A DNA stretch of 64,000 bases, from NCBI GenBank assembly GCA_963834015.1, contig CAWIAG010000002.1, positions 1,240,001 to 1,304,000 of the forward strand, in the 5' to 3' direction. This document shows, piece by piece, positions 54,972-63,547 of this stretch (positions within the stretch are counted from its first letter, which is position 1; each line of letters opens with the position of its first letter). The stretch comes from FEN-1297 sp963834015. GTDB lineage: Bacteria; Bacteroidota; Ignavibacteria; Ignavibacteriales; Ignavibacteriaceae. The notes under the pieces were generated by a model, which worked only from the letters and a program-made list of their open reading frames with translations, was not told where the DNA came from and searched no databases. Both the position numbers and the translations under genes were made by a program.

Positions 54972-56234
54972 TTATGATAATATGTCCAATAATGTAGTAC
55001 TATTCATAATTTTTGCAGCCACTTCATAAGTAGCATTCAGAATATAACTCAGATTTGAAAGTTCTGTTGCCGATTTTGCTGCATCCACGGTTTGTACACC
55101 TGATATTAAATCTGTTAATTGCGATTGTTGGCTAGTTAACAATGTACCTGTATTAGTGAGTTGATTTGTAACATTACCGGCTTCAGCAATATTATCTAGC
55201 ATTCTATCATTAAAATCCGAAACGGCTTGAGTTTGATCAGACGTAAGAGCTGTCCCAGATTTAAGTGAATTCACTATCCCAATAAGAGTATTAAAAATAT
55301 CCGTCTTTTGGTTTGCGGAAAGGCTCAAGGATGTAGTGCCGCTTTTTTCTGTTACAGCAGATTGATCAAGACTAAAATTTATATTAGAACCTGGAATATT
55401 TACCTGAGTTTGTGTTGGAGTTGAACCATTTATACTTTGCAAATTCCCTGTAGAAGAATTGAAAACCAACGTTTGGGATGCCGGAGGAGATGATAACACA
55501 GATGTATTACCGCTATTTAAAACATCATAAGTCATATTGTACGTATCGGCAGCAGTTTTAGTATAATTTACTTTAAGAGTATATGAATTACCCGATGTAT
55601 CATATACTGTACTTTGATCACTAACTGTACCGCCGACACTAGTGGTTGAGTCTATACTTCCATTTTGGCTTACAATAGTGCCAAATACCTGACTTCCACT
55701 CATATTAATCTGTTGCGTTGTACTACCGGAAGTTTTTATAACCTGCGTACCTGAAATGTCAGAAGATTTTACCTGAATAGAAGAGTTATCGGAAGAATAT
55801 CCATATGGTGCAGTACTCTCATCTGTACCTCCAAAAATATACTGACCGCTTGATTTTGTATTTGCCAAACTTAAAATATCACTAAGTGATCCTTCAATTT
55901 GCTGTGCATAGTTTGAATAATTACTGCTATCAGTTGTGTTACCAAGATCGCTAAGAGTTGTCATTATGCCCGAAACATCTGTTTGTATACTCTGCATTGT
56001 ATCTGTAGTATCAGTTACAAAACTGGAAGCAGTACTAACATTGCTTGAATAAGCTTGCGATTGAGCAAGTTGTGAATTCCATTGTATTAAACTAGCTGTA
56101 CCCGAAGGTGAATCGGATGGCTCTTGGATTTTATTGCCCGTGGCAATTTGTGTCTGCAATGTATTTAATTGCGTATTTATGTTATTATAATTTTGTATAA
56201 ATGTCTGTGACATTTCTAAATCTGAAATTCTCAT
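54972..56234 (-). CDS. flgL: flagellar hook-associated protein 3 FlgL
   Basis: Hook-filament junction protein, 420 aa. The N-terminal D0/D1 helices (MRISDLEMSQTFIQNYNNIN and LNTLQTQIATGNKIQEPSDS) and the C-terminal helix (LTSQQSQLTDLISGVQTVDA) match flagellin-like FlgL. The variable Ser/Thr-rich middle (about 180-290) is low-complexity with flagellin-type insert KTAADTYNMTYDVLNSGN. Overlaps flgK by ATGA. No flagellin gene is in the window. Confidence 0.9.
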   Translation of the reverse strand: MRISDLEMSQTFIQNYNNINTQLNTLQTQIATGNKIQEPSDSPSGTASLIQWNSQLAQSQAYSSNVSTASSFVTDTTDTMQSIQTDVSGIMTTLSDLGNTTDSSNYSNYAQQIEGSLSDILSLANTKSSGQYIFGGTDESTAPYGYSSDNSSIQVKSSDISGTQVIKTSGSTTQQINMSGSQVFGTIVSQNGSIDSTTSVGGTVSDQSTVYDTSGNSYTLKVNYTKTAADTYNMTYDVLNSGNTSVLSSPPASQTLVFNSSTGNLQSINGSTPTQTQVNIPGSNINFSLDQSAVTEKSGTTSLSLSANQKTDIFNTLIGIVNSLKSGTALTSDQTQAVSDFNDRMLDNIAEAGNVTNQLTNTGTLLTSQQSQLTDLISGVQTVDAAKSATELSNLSYILNATYEVAAKIMNSTTLLDILS

Positions 56235-57640
56235 GATCCACCCATCATATTTATAAGTGTTTCAAGCATATTACTTGCAGTGGAAATTACTTCTGCGCAA
56301 GCTTGATACGATCTCTGATAATTAATTACATTCGTCATTTCTTCATCGAGAGATACTCCAGAGTAAGATGATTCCTGGTTATTTAATGATGTTAGTAAAG
56401 TACTATAATTGTCTGACTGGTTTGTAGCGTTCTGAGTGTCGGTTCCGATCTTGGAAACTAGTGAAGAATAATCATCTGTTAAAGTTGTCCCGGAAGAATT
56501 TTCTTTGTTTGCCAGATCAGCAATACTAGTGGCTATATCACCATTACCTGAAGTGCCGTCAGATGAAACAGCAATTGAGTTAGGATCATTCACCAATGAA
56601 GGATTAATACTCAGGACACCATCAGCATAATTACTAAAAAAAGCAGTTCCATTTTGGGTAGGGTTTGTAATTGAATAACCTGTTTCATGCAAGTCATTAA
56701 CAGAAGTCATTAACCTGTTAACATAATTATTCAGTGAGGTTTGATATTCGGGTATATAGGTATTATAAGTGTCGACCTCAGCACCTATTGTTCCCCCACC
56801 TGATAAATTTACAGGACTTGAACTGCCTGAACTGTTAATTGTTAATTTGCCATTAACCTCTGTGGCTGAGAATTGGTTATAAGTATTTTGATCAACAGCA
56901 AGCACTCCTCCAATACTTAAAACAGCAGCACCAGCATTACTATAGGATACACTTACATTTGTCAGATTACTTATGCTATTGATCAAACTAAGTCTTGTAT
57001 CCACTAAATCATTGGGTGTTTCGCCAGCTGCATTAGCCGCACATATCTGCGCATTTAAACTCTGAATTTGTGTTAAATCGCTATTAAGCGTTGTTATATC
57101 ACCATCAATTTCATTAGAAGTATTTGTTTTTACAGTAGAAATCCCTGTATTGATAGTTGAAATATTATTGCTTAAACTTTGGGCCGCCTGAATTACATTA
57201 TTTCTAAGTGAAACCGAGTTTGGTGTTGAAGCAAGATTCTGCCAGGCAGTAAAAAATGCGGAAGTTGAATTCGAAAGACTATCAGTAGTATTACTTACTG
57301 AAGTAGTACTTGAAGTTGTATCTGTGGATGGTTCGTTAAAAAGACTCTGCACATCTCCAAGTTCAGTACTCAATTGGTTATTATACGAATATGCCGAATT
57401 ATTTGTTATTATCTGTCCAATTGTTAAAGTATCCCTGACAGCTTGAACACTCTTAAGCGTAACACCATTACCCCAGATAGTCCCAGCGGAGCTTGTTGGT
57501 GTGGCAGAATCAAGATTAACTACTTCTCTTGAATAATTGGTGTTTGAAGAATTAGAAATATTATTAGATGTTACATCTAATGCTTGCTGGTACACTTGCA
57601 GCCCTGATTCGGCAATATTTAAAGTCCTGCTGATAGCCAT
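56231..57640 (-). CDS. flgK: flagellar hook-associated protein 1 FlgK
   Basis: Junction protein next to the hook, 469 aa. N-terminal rod-like motif LNIAESGLQVYQQALDVTSN and NNISNSSNTNYSREVV; C-terminal VSLDEEMTNVINYQRSYQAC and VISTASNMLETLINMMG are the FlgK consensus. The Ser/Thr/Asn-rich middle is typical of exported flagellar proteins. Shorter than many FlgK (540-550 aa), so the variable domain is reduced. Directly after flgN. Confidence 0.93.
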   Translation of the reverse strand: MAISRTLNIAESGLQVYQQALDVTSNNISNSSNTNYSREVVNLDSATPTSSAGTIWGNGVTLKSVQAVRDTLTIGQIITNNSAYSYNNQLSTELGDVQSLFNEPSTDTTSSTTSVSNTTDSLSNSTSAFFTAWQNLASTPNSVSLRNNVIQAAQSLSNNISTINTGISTVKTNTSNEIDGDITTLNSDLTQIQSLNAQICAANAAGETPNDLVDTRLSLINSISNLTNVSVSYSNAGAAVLSIGGVLAVDQNTYNQFSATEVNGKLTINSSGSSSPVNLSGGGTIGAEVDTYNTYIPEYQTSLNNYVNRLMTSVNDLHETGYSITNPTQNGTAFFSNYADGVLSINPSLVNDPNSIAVSSDGTSGNGDIATSIADLANKENSSGTTLTDDYSSLVSKIGTDTQNATNQSDNYSTLLTSLNNQESSYSGVSLDEEMTNVINYQRSYQACAEVISTASNMLETLINMMGGS

Positions 57641-58093
57641 TTAAGCTTTCCTGTCAAAAATTGGAGACCTGTTTTCAATTATTAAAGCAGAAACCGTTTC
57701 TTTAACAAAATTTCTTGCTTGTTCAATGAGCATTCTGTTTTGATCATTTATTTTCTTTATTTGTGAAACTAACTTCTTAAGCGAGGAATGCAGTTTTACA
57801 ATATTATTAGGATTAAACTCTCTTTTTCCCTGCAGGGCATTTACAAAATCAGTAAGTTTGTTCGAGGATGCATTGATTGAGTATTTGTCAGAAAGTTGGC
57901 CAATGATCTCAGACATTTGTTTTTCATACCGGTCAATATTTATTAGTAATGCACCTTCGGTCTTTATTGTCTCTTCAAGCCCCCTGATATCGTTATTAAT
58001 GATTGCTTTTTGTTGCAAAACAATCGTATCTAAAAATGTTTGCAGAAATTCATGTTGTTCCTTTAGCGAATTAAAGAGGTCTTTCATTTCCAT
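57641..58093 (-). CDS. flgN: FlgN-like flagellar export chaperone
   Basis: Cytoplasmic helical protein of 150 aa with an FlgN-type pattern: EQHEFLQTFLDTIVLQQKAI and KTEGALLINIDRYEKQMSEI, a central loop, then a C-terminal amphipathic helix. It sits immediately before flgK, whose product FlgN chaperones. Sequence similarity to E. coli FlgN is weak, so position carries much of the weight. Starts 23 nt inside flgJ. Confidence 0.75.
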   Translation of the reverse strand: MEMKDLFNSLKEQHEFLQTFLDTIVLQQKAIINNDIRGLEETIKTEGALLINIDRYEKQMSEIIGQLSDKYSINASSNKLTDFVNALQGKREFNPNNIVKLHSSLKKLVSQIKKINDQNRMLIEQARNFVKETVSALIIENRSPIFDRKA

Positions 58094-58907
58094 AATCTTC
58101 TCCGTTTAGATGATTAAAATATCCAACTACTCTTTTGATATAATTTTGTGTTTCTTCAAATGGCGGAACACCACCATATTTTTGTACATTTTCGGGCCCA
58201 GCATTATATGAAGCCAAAGCAAGGTTCACATTACCATTATATTTTCGAAGCATTTCAGACAAATATTTAGTTCCGCCAAAAATATTTTCTTTGGGGTTAA
58301 ATACATTATTTACTCCCATATCTGATGCGGTTGAATCTACCAATTGCATTAATCCTTTAGCTTTTGCACTGGAAACTGCCTTTTCATTTGCAGCGGACTC
58401 TGTCAATATGACAGATTTTATTAAATTTTTGTCAACTCCGTAGGTATTTGCGGCATCATTAATGATATTATCATATTGACTTAATCTGTCGGTGGCCTGT
58501 GTACTTGGAGTAATCGAATTGTTGTCATCGGCAGATTTTTTTAGTTCAATTTTATTATTGTTGATCAACTGCAATAATTCCGAATCAGTTGATTTTGGAT
58601 CAATATCTTCACCTGTAATTTTTTTATATAACATATCCGCTAATCCAAGGCTTTTATTTTTTGAAATCATGGAGGCCATTTGATTCTCAAATATAGTTCC
58701 AAAGTAGTCTCCACCCGTACTTTCGCTTCCAAACATACTGTCGGTAGTTTTATCCATACTTTTCAACATCATAGAAGTCAATAAACTTTCAAACTCTTTA
58801 GCCGCTTTAGCAATCTTTGTTTTCTGCGCATCTGTGTAACGGCTGTTGATTTCTTGCGCCTGATCTAAATGATTTGAATCTGTAACTTTTAATTGCACAT
58901 TACTCAT
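58071..58907 (-). CDS. flgJ: FlgJ-like rod protein with C-terminal lytic transglycosylase domain
   Basis: Rod-assembly protein of 278 aa. Residues 30-95 form the FlgJ rod-binding domain (IAKAAKEFESLLTSMMLKSM, GGDYFGTIFENQMASMISK). The C-terminal half (about 145-270) is an SLT lytic transglycosylase: Glu170 in SVILTESAANEKA, SSAKAKGLMQLVDSTASDMG and NLALASYNAGPENVQKYGG. In gamma-proteobacteria the enzyme half is a GH73 glucosaminidase instead. The enzyme probably opens the peptidoglycan for the rod. No signal peptide, as expected for a protein exported by the flagellar type III system. TAATG junction with flgI. Confidence 0.92.
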   Translation of the reverse strand: MSNVQLKVTDSNHLDQAQEINSRYTDAQKTKIAKAAKEFESLLTSMMLKSMDKTTDSMFGSESTGGDYFGTIFENQMASMISKNKSLGLADMLYKKITGEDIDPKSTDSELLQLINNNKIELKKSADDNNSITPSTQATDRLSQYDNIINDAANTYGVDKNLIKSVILTESAANEKAVSSAKAKGLMQLVDSTASDMGVNNVFNPKENIFGGTKYLSEMLRKYNGNVNLALASYNAGPENVQKYGGVPPFEETQNYIKRVVGYFNHLNGEDYGNERPL

Positions 58908-60001
58908 TATATTATCACTAATTCTCCGATTAGAGCTCCTGCTTTTTTAAGCGCCTGAAATATTGCAATTATATCTTGCGGCGATACTTTAAGTGAATTT
59001 AGTGCGGCTGCAACTTGTTGAACTGTTGAAGCACCTTGAATCGCAATTGTATTTGTTGAATCCTCTCTTACAGAAGGAATTAGATTATTAAATACCTGTG
59101 TTGTCCCATTGGATAACGGACCGGGCTGTGAAATAATCGGATACGATCTAATTGTAATATTTAAATTACCATGAGTGATTGAAGCAGGTAGAATTTTAAC
59201 ATTATTTCCTGCAACCACAGTACCGGATCTTTCATCTAATACAACTTTTGCAGCCTGATCAGTTAATACAGTTATACTTTCAAGATCTGCCAAAAAGCCT
59301 ACAATATTACTTTGCTTATCATTCGGAACTTTTACTATAATTTCGGCGGGATCTTTCGCCATAGCAACTTGATTACCGAATTTCGTGTTTATTGCTATCA
59401 TAACATTACTAGCAGTATTCATATCGGGTTCCCTTAGATACACGCTAATCTGTTTGGTAGAGAGACTATCTACATCCAAGGACTGCTGTAATATACCACC
59501 CATAGGTACCCTGCCGGCGAGTGAATGATTTTTTGCAACCCTGCTTCCGGATTCTGTTCTAAAATCATATCCACCAACTGCTAAAGGACCTTGTGCATAG
59601 CCATAGACTCTACCAACCATACTTGAAAGAGGCGTCATTAATAAAGTTCCTCCGCTAAGGCTGGATGCATCACCCATCGAAGAAACTGTTACATCAAAAT
59701 CAGCACCCAATTTCAGGTGCGAGTCTATTGTAGCCGTTACCATTACTGCTGCAACATTCCTTGTTTCCAAATTATCAATGGGTACGGTTATTCCAAATCG
59801 TTTTAACATACTTGTAATTGATTGAAGCGTAAAAGTTGAACGTTGAGTATCTCCCGTGCCGGCGAGACCAACAACAAGCCCGTAACCAATTACTTGTTCC
59901 GAACTTTGGCCTGTAATGTATGCTATATCTTTTATTCTCTGTGCGAAAAGATTAAAACAACTGCAGACTAAAATTAATATTAAAACTAAAATCTTCTTCA
60001 T
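58907..60001 (-). CDS. flgI: flagellar P-ring protein FlgI
   Basis: Peptidoglycan-ring protein, 364 aa, exported by Sec: signal peptide 1-21 (FNLFAQ). Family consensus RIKDIAYITGQSSEQVIGYG, LVVGLAGTGDTQRSTFTLQS, VAAVMVTATIDSHLKLGADF and VSSMGDASSLSGGTLLMTPL appear in order, with NLIPSVREDSTNTIAIQGAS near the C-terminus. The normal length of 360-370 aa is kept. With flgH it proves a Gram-negative type flagellum. 25-nt gap from flgH. Confidence 0.97.
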   Translation of the reverse strand: MKKILVLILILVCSCFNLFAQRIKDIAYITGQSSEQVIGYGLVVGLAGTGDTQRSTFTLQSITSMLKRFGITVPIDNLETRNVAAVMVTATIDSHLKLGADFDVTVSSMGDASSLSGGTLLMTPLSSMVGRVYGYAQGPLAVGGYDFRTESGSRVAKNHSLAGRVPMGGILQQSLDVDSLSTKQISVYLREPDMNTASNVMIAINTKFGNQVAMAKDPAEIIVKVPNDKQSNIVGFLADLESITVLTDQAAKVVLDERSGTVVAGNNVKILPASITHGNLNITIRSYPIISQPGPLSNGTTQVFNNLIPSVREDSTNTIAIQGASTVQQVAAALNSLKVSPQDIIAIFQALKKAGALIGELVII

Positions 60002-60026
60002 TTTTATATGTATCTCCGGTAATAAT

Positions 60027-60599
60027 CTAAAATATCCAGTGTAAAAATTTAGTTAACCAGCCGGGTGACTGAGAATCATTAATTTTTCCATCACCCTTAA
60101 ATACAATTTGCGCTTCAGATATATTATATGAAAAAACTGAGTTATCAGGGCTGATATCGGCTGATCTCACAATTCCTTTAATGTTTACGGTCTGTTGTTC
60201 GCCATTAATAGTAATTTTTCTACTTCCGCCAATTACAAGATTTCCATTCGCCAGCACGGAATCTACTGTTGCACTTATTGTTGTACTTACAACACCTTGT
60301 GTCTGAGTGGAGCCTGTACCACTGAAATTATTTGTTGTTCCTAATGCTATGTTCGGATTTGTTGAAACTCCCTTTCCAGGATCAATTGTTCCTGTAAGAC
60401 CCACATTACTTGACCTTCCGGTTGTAGTCTGAGCATTATTTGACGCTTGGGACGATTCGAGAACTACGATTGTAATAGCATCTCCCACTTTGCTTGCTTT
60501 CTGATCAGAAAACAATGAAGAGAATGCATTCTGCCTCATGTCCTGGGCATAAAGATTTAAGGTCCCAATCAGAAAAACTAGCATATAAAATTTTTTCAT
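60027..60599 (-). CDS. flgH: flagellar L-ring protein FlgH, without lipobox
   Basis: Outer-membrane ring protein of 190 aa. FSSLFSDQKASKVGDAITIV and VLESSQASNNAQTTTGRSSN are the FlgH N-terminal consensus, with NGNLVIGGSRKITINGEQQT and IKGIVRSADISPDNSVFSYN in the C-terminal half. The usual lipoprotein cysteine is absent: the leader ends LNLYAQDM, a signal-peptidase-I site. The start is taken at the ATG 60599, which begins MKKFYML; an upstream TTG at 60611 is weaker and would overlap flgA. 4 nt after the flgA stop. Confidence 0.92.
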   Translation of the reverse strand: MKKFYMLVFLIGTLNLYAQDMRQNAFSSLFSDQKASKVGDAITIVVLESSQASNNAQTTTGRSSNVGLTGTIDPGKGVSTNPNIALGTTNNFSGTGSTQTQGVVSTTISATVDSVLANGNLVIGGSRKITINGEQQTVNIKGIVRSADISPDNSVFSYNISEAQIVFKGDGKINDSQSPGWLTKFLHWIF

Positions 60600-60603
60600 A
60601 ATA

Positions 60604-61253
60604 TTACTCAATTATATTTACATTCAGCGAATCAATTACTTTTGCTTTATACTGTTTATTATCTTTTGATATTATTGTTATAGTACTGCCTGGAATTCCA
60701 TCCTGCCGTGAAAAAGCATCAAATGAAATAACCACATCACCAGCCGTAAGTTTGGCTTCAATTTTATCACCAGTTAATATTATAGGTTTTGGTTCAATAT
60801 TTTCTTCAATAACCGGTACGCCCAGTTTTAATAATATCTTCGATCTATAATTTGATATCCCTTTAATAGAAGATAGGGTAGACCCCTTAATTTGCGTAAT
60901 ATCTGTTTTTTTTAGCTCAATATCTGAAGTTGTAAAGTTCTGATTCTTCTCAATTTGCCTGACTGTTACCAAAATATACTTATAAAGTTTTACCTGAAGA
61001 GTAACAATCGATTTAATCATTCTGCCTTCTTTAGTAACAATCTCCACAGGAATATATACTAAATTTCCACAAAGATTAAAGTCTAGATTTTCAACTAATT
61101 TAAACTTTTTATAATCAACAGGAACTTGTAATACTTTATAATCAAAACTTTCATACTGTGAAAGATTCTTTTTAAATAATTGTCCAGATCGGTTTTTAAC
61201 GAATCTCCATTATGAATAAAAAGGGAAGACATTATTAAAATTAATGAAATCAT
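60604..61253 (-). CDS. flgA: flagellar P-ring chaperone FlgA, split by a -1 frameshift
   Basis: Periplasmic chaperone for P-ring assembly. The C-terminal frame (60604 up to about 61170) encodes QYESFDYKVLQVPVDYKKF, GNLVYIPVEIV, the SAF core TLQVKLYKYILVTVRQIEKN and DVVISFDAFSRQDGIPG. It has no start or signal peptide; its first ATG/GTG-like codon is in mid-protein. The N-terminus is in another frame: ATG at 61253 gives MISLILIMSSLFIHNGDSL, a secretion signal, then LDNYLK, and stops at 61095. The frames join at TTTAAAA (61170-61176): a -1 shift there gives NYLKKNLSQYESFDY and a 216-aa protein, the normal FlgA length. Either programmed frameshifting, a mutation, or one missed A in the assembly. 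It lies between flgG and flgH as usual. Confidence 0.8.
61148..61176 (-). promoter_or_regulatory. candidate -1 ribosomal frameshift signal in flgA
   Basis: On the minus strand, slippery heptamer T TTA AAA (61176-61170, codons spaced as in the signal-peptide frame), a 5-nt spacer AGAAT, then the perfect hairpin CTTTCA-CAGTA-TGAAAG (61164-61148). X XXY YYZ heptamer, spacer length and downstream stem are the classic layout. The stem is only 6 bp and AU-rich, so stimulation would be modest. Confidence 0.55.
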
Positions 61254-61258
61254 ATTAA

Positions 61259-62056
61259 TTAACTTGTTTTAAGATTGTTAGCCATTTGCATCATTTGCTC
61301 TACTGTCTGAATCGTTTTGGAGTTAACCTCATATGCACGTTGCGCTGCTATCATTGAAACCATTTCTTCAACGATATCTACATTTGATGCCTCCAAATAG
61401 CCCTGATTTATGGATCCAAACGTACTTGAGCTAGGTGTCCCAAGTGTTGGTGTCCCTGAAGCTTCGCTTTGATCATATAAATTATTTCCAATAGCTGTTA
61501 AGCCGCCGGGATTTACAAAATTTGCTAATTCAATATTACCGATAACGCTTGTAGTACCACCGACTTTTGTGGCCGTCACAGAACCGTCTGACCCTATCGC
61601 TACACTTAATGTATTTTCATCAATTGTGATGCTCGGATCCAAATAAAACCCGCTGCTTGTTACTATTTTTCCCTGAGAGTCAACTTTGAAAGAACCGTCC
61701 CGCGTATAAGCATAAGTACCATCCGGTTTTTTAACCTGAAAGAAACCTTCACCGTTAATAGCCAAATCAAGCTGGTTATTTGTTTGGGTCATGTCTCCTT
61801 GAGTAAATATTTTTTCAGTTGAAGTTGGCTGCACACCTATACCAATTTGGAGTGTATTAGCGGTTGTACCTGAAGTATTTTGAGTTGAACTCACCGGGCT
61901 AACACTTACTTGCTGGTACATTAGATCCTGAAATTGAGCAGTATTCTTCTTATATGCTGTTGTACTTATATTTGCTATATTATTTGAAATAGCCTCAATA
62001 TTTAATTCTTGTGCATACATACCGGAAGCTGCTGTTCTCAAAGCTCTAGTTGACAT
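61259..62056 (-). CDS. flgG: flagellar distal rod protein FlgG
   Basis: Rod protein of 265 aa, the normal FlgG length. Consensus: ALRTAASGMYAQELNIEAIS, NNIANISTTAYKKNTAQFQD at the N-terminus; GIGVQPTSTEKIFTQGDMTQ, LAINGEGFFQVKKPDGTYAY and TRDGSFKVDSQGKIV in the middle; EEMVSMIAAQRAYEVNSKTI and QTVEQMMQMANNL at the C-terminus. 17 nt after flgF and 5 nt before the flgA signal-peptide start. Confidence 0.97.
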   Translation of the reverse strand: MSTRALRTAASGMYAQELNIEAISNNIANISTTAYKKNTAQFQDLMYQQVSVSPVSSTQNTSGTTANTLQIGIGVQPTSTEKIFTQGDMTQTNNQLDLAINGEGFFQVKKPDGTYAYTRDGSFKVDSQGKIVTSSGFYLDPSITIDENTLSVAIGSDGSVTATKVGGTTSVIGNIELANFVNPGGLTAIGNNLYDQSEASGTPTLGTPSSSTFGSINQGYLEASNVDIVEEMVSMIAAQRAYEVNSKTIQTVEQMMQMANNLKTS

Positions 62057-62073
62057 ACATTAACTCCTTCTTA

Positions 62074-62781
62074 TTAAACCTTTCCAATTTGATTAGCTTC
62101 ATCAAGTGATTTATCCAGATAGTTTATCATTTTATGAGCTGAATCATATTGATTATTGAGTAGGATCATATCTTGCATTTCTTTAACCGGATTAACGTTT
62201 GATTCTTCATAATATCCCTGTTTTATCTGATATTCGCTTTCAGGGGTCGAAGTAAAACTGTTGGCACCCAAAATAAAATTTTCGCCCGATGTTCTGGCGG
62301 CTTCCTGAGCGTTGTCAGGATTAACAATCAATAAATTATCAATTGTTTGATCACCTAACTTAATCTCACCGGAATTAGAAACTGTTATCTCTCCCGGTTC
62401 TTCTGATTGCAGTTTATCAATATTTATTTCACCTTTTTTTCCTATTACTCTATATCCCTGCTGATTAACAAGAAAACCATCGCTCGAAATACTGAATTTA
62501 CCATTACGGGTAAATTGCAAGCTGTTATCGTTTTGCACAACAAAATAACCATTACCTGATACTGCCAAATCAAGCGGATTTGCAGTTTGAGCTAATTCAC
62601 CTGTTCTAAAATCGCTTGCTTGTTGCACCTGGACATTTCCGTATTTATCCATCACTTCGGAAAATGGTAATTCTCTTTTGTATCCGGGTGTATTAACATT
62701 AGCCAGATTATTTGCAACTATTTCAATATTCTGCATTCTTGCATCGAGAGCTCTGGCCGCAGTATAAATTCCTTTAATCAT
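62074..62781 (-). CDS. flgF: flagellar rod/hook-basal body protein FlgF-like
   Basis: Rod protein of 235 aa. N-terminal block GIYTAARALDARMQNIEIVA and NNLANVNTPGYKRELPFSEV, middle AQTANPLDLAVSGNGYFVVQ and TRNGKFSISSDGFLVNQQGY, C-terminal YYEESNVNPVKEMQDMILLN NQYD with a closing helix. Standard size and order before flgG. FlgF is the proximal-rod counterpart; the alternate name would be a second FlgG-like protein. Confidence 0.92.
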   Translation of the reverse strand: MIKGIYTAARALDARMQNIEIVANNLANVNTPGYKRELPFSEVMDKYGNVQVQQASDFRTGELAQTANPLDLAVSGNGYFVVQNDNSLQFTRNGKFSISSDGFLVNQQGYRVIGKKGEINIDKLQSEEPGEITVSNSGEIKLGDQTIDNLLIVNPDNAQEAARTSGENFILGANSFTSTPESEYQIKQGYYEESNVNPVKEMQDMILLNNQYDSAHKMINYLDKSLDEANQIGKV

Positions 62782-62863
62782 TATTTTGTCCTGGAATTAT
62801 TGTTATTTTTTCAATGTTAAAACCAACTAAAATTATTTGTATTGTCATAATACCAAAATAAAA

Positions 62864-63547
62864 TTAAGAGCTTGCTTTTTTTAATTCGTGTGACTTAATT
62901 CTGGCTGCCAGATATATTTCGCCCTTTGCGATATTTAATTCCCGGGCATTCTTTACAACCGAATCATATGACAATTGAAATGAAGAAGTACTGCCGATTA
63001 ATTTATTTCTTACCAATGAAAGACTGCTGTTTTTCCTATCTTTAACTCTTTCTTCTCTTATAAGCTTTATGCCGTCTTTAATATTAGTTTTAGCATTCTT
63101 CTTTGTATTCAACCTCTTGCGTCTTACAAAGACTAAAAGAAAAGCAAAAAATGCAGCCGTTCCCATTATTGATAACTTAATTGTCACTTCATTATATATA
63201 TGTACATTCTGAATAACATTCTCTATATAAGCGTATAATTTATCCCATTTAGTTTTTTCTACTTTAGGCTTGATTTTAATGACAGCTTGCGGTATTACAA
63301 CAGCATTTAATGGTATATTTTTAGCATCCAAAATATTTAGAGAGTCCTGGCTTTGTTTCTTTCTTGCAGCTTCAATTTGTGCAAGTACTATTTCTCTGAT
63401 ATCAATGCTATCTGCAGTTAGCCCGGAAATATTCTTTTTCAGACTATCAATATTTGAATTTGGTTGAACTGACTGTGAACTTTTACTTCCCGCAAATACT
63501 GCAATACTAAAAAAAACAAGAAGTACGAGCATAATGTTTATTTTCAT
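62864..63547 (-). CDS. hypothetical membrane protein of the flagellar operon
   Basis: Not recognised. 227 aa: signal peptide (1-19), a periplasmic part (about 20-120), one membrane helix (LSIMGTAAFFAFLLVFV, about 125-142) and a basic cytoplasmic tail. The tail ends VVKNARELNIAKGEIYLAAR, which recalls short helical motifs in motility-operon proteins. Its start overlaps the kinase stop in TAATG, so it belongs to the same operon. It may connect the kinase or export apparatus with the envelope; this is only position. Confidence 0.65.
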   Translation of the reverse strand: MKINIMLVLLVFFSIAVFAGSKSSQSVQPNSNIDSLKKNISGLTADSIDIREIVLAQIEAARKKQSQDSLNILDAKNIPLNAVVIPQAVIKIKPKVEKTKWDKLYAYIENVIQNVHIYNEVTIKLSIMGTAAFFAFLLVFVRRKRLNTKKNAKTNIKDGIKLIREERVKDRKNSSLSLVRNKLIGSTSSFQLSYDSVVKNARELNIAKGEIYLAARIKSHELKKASS

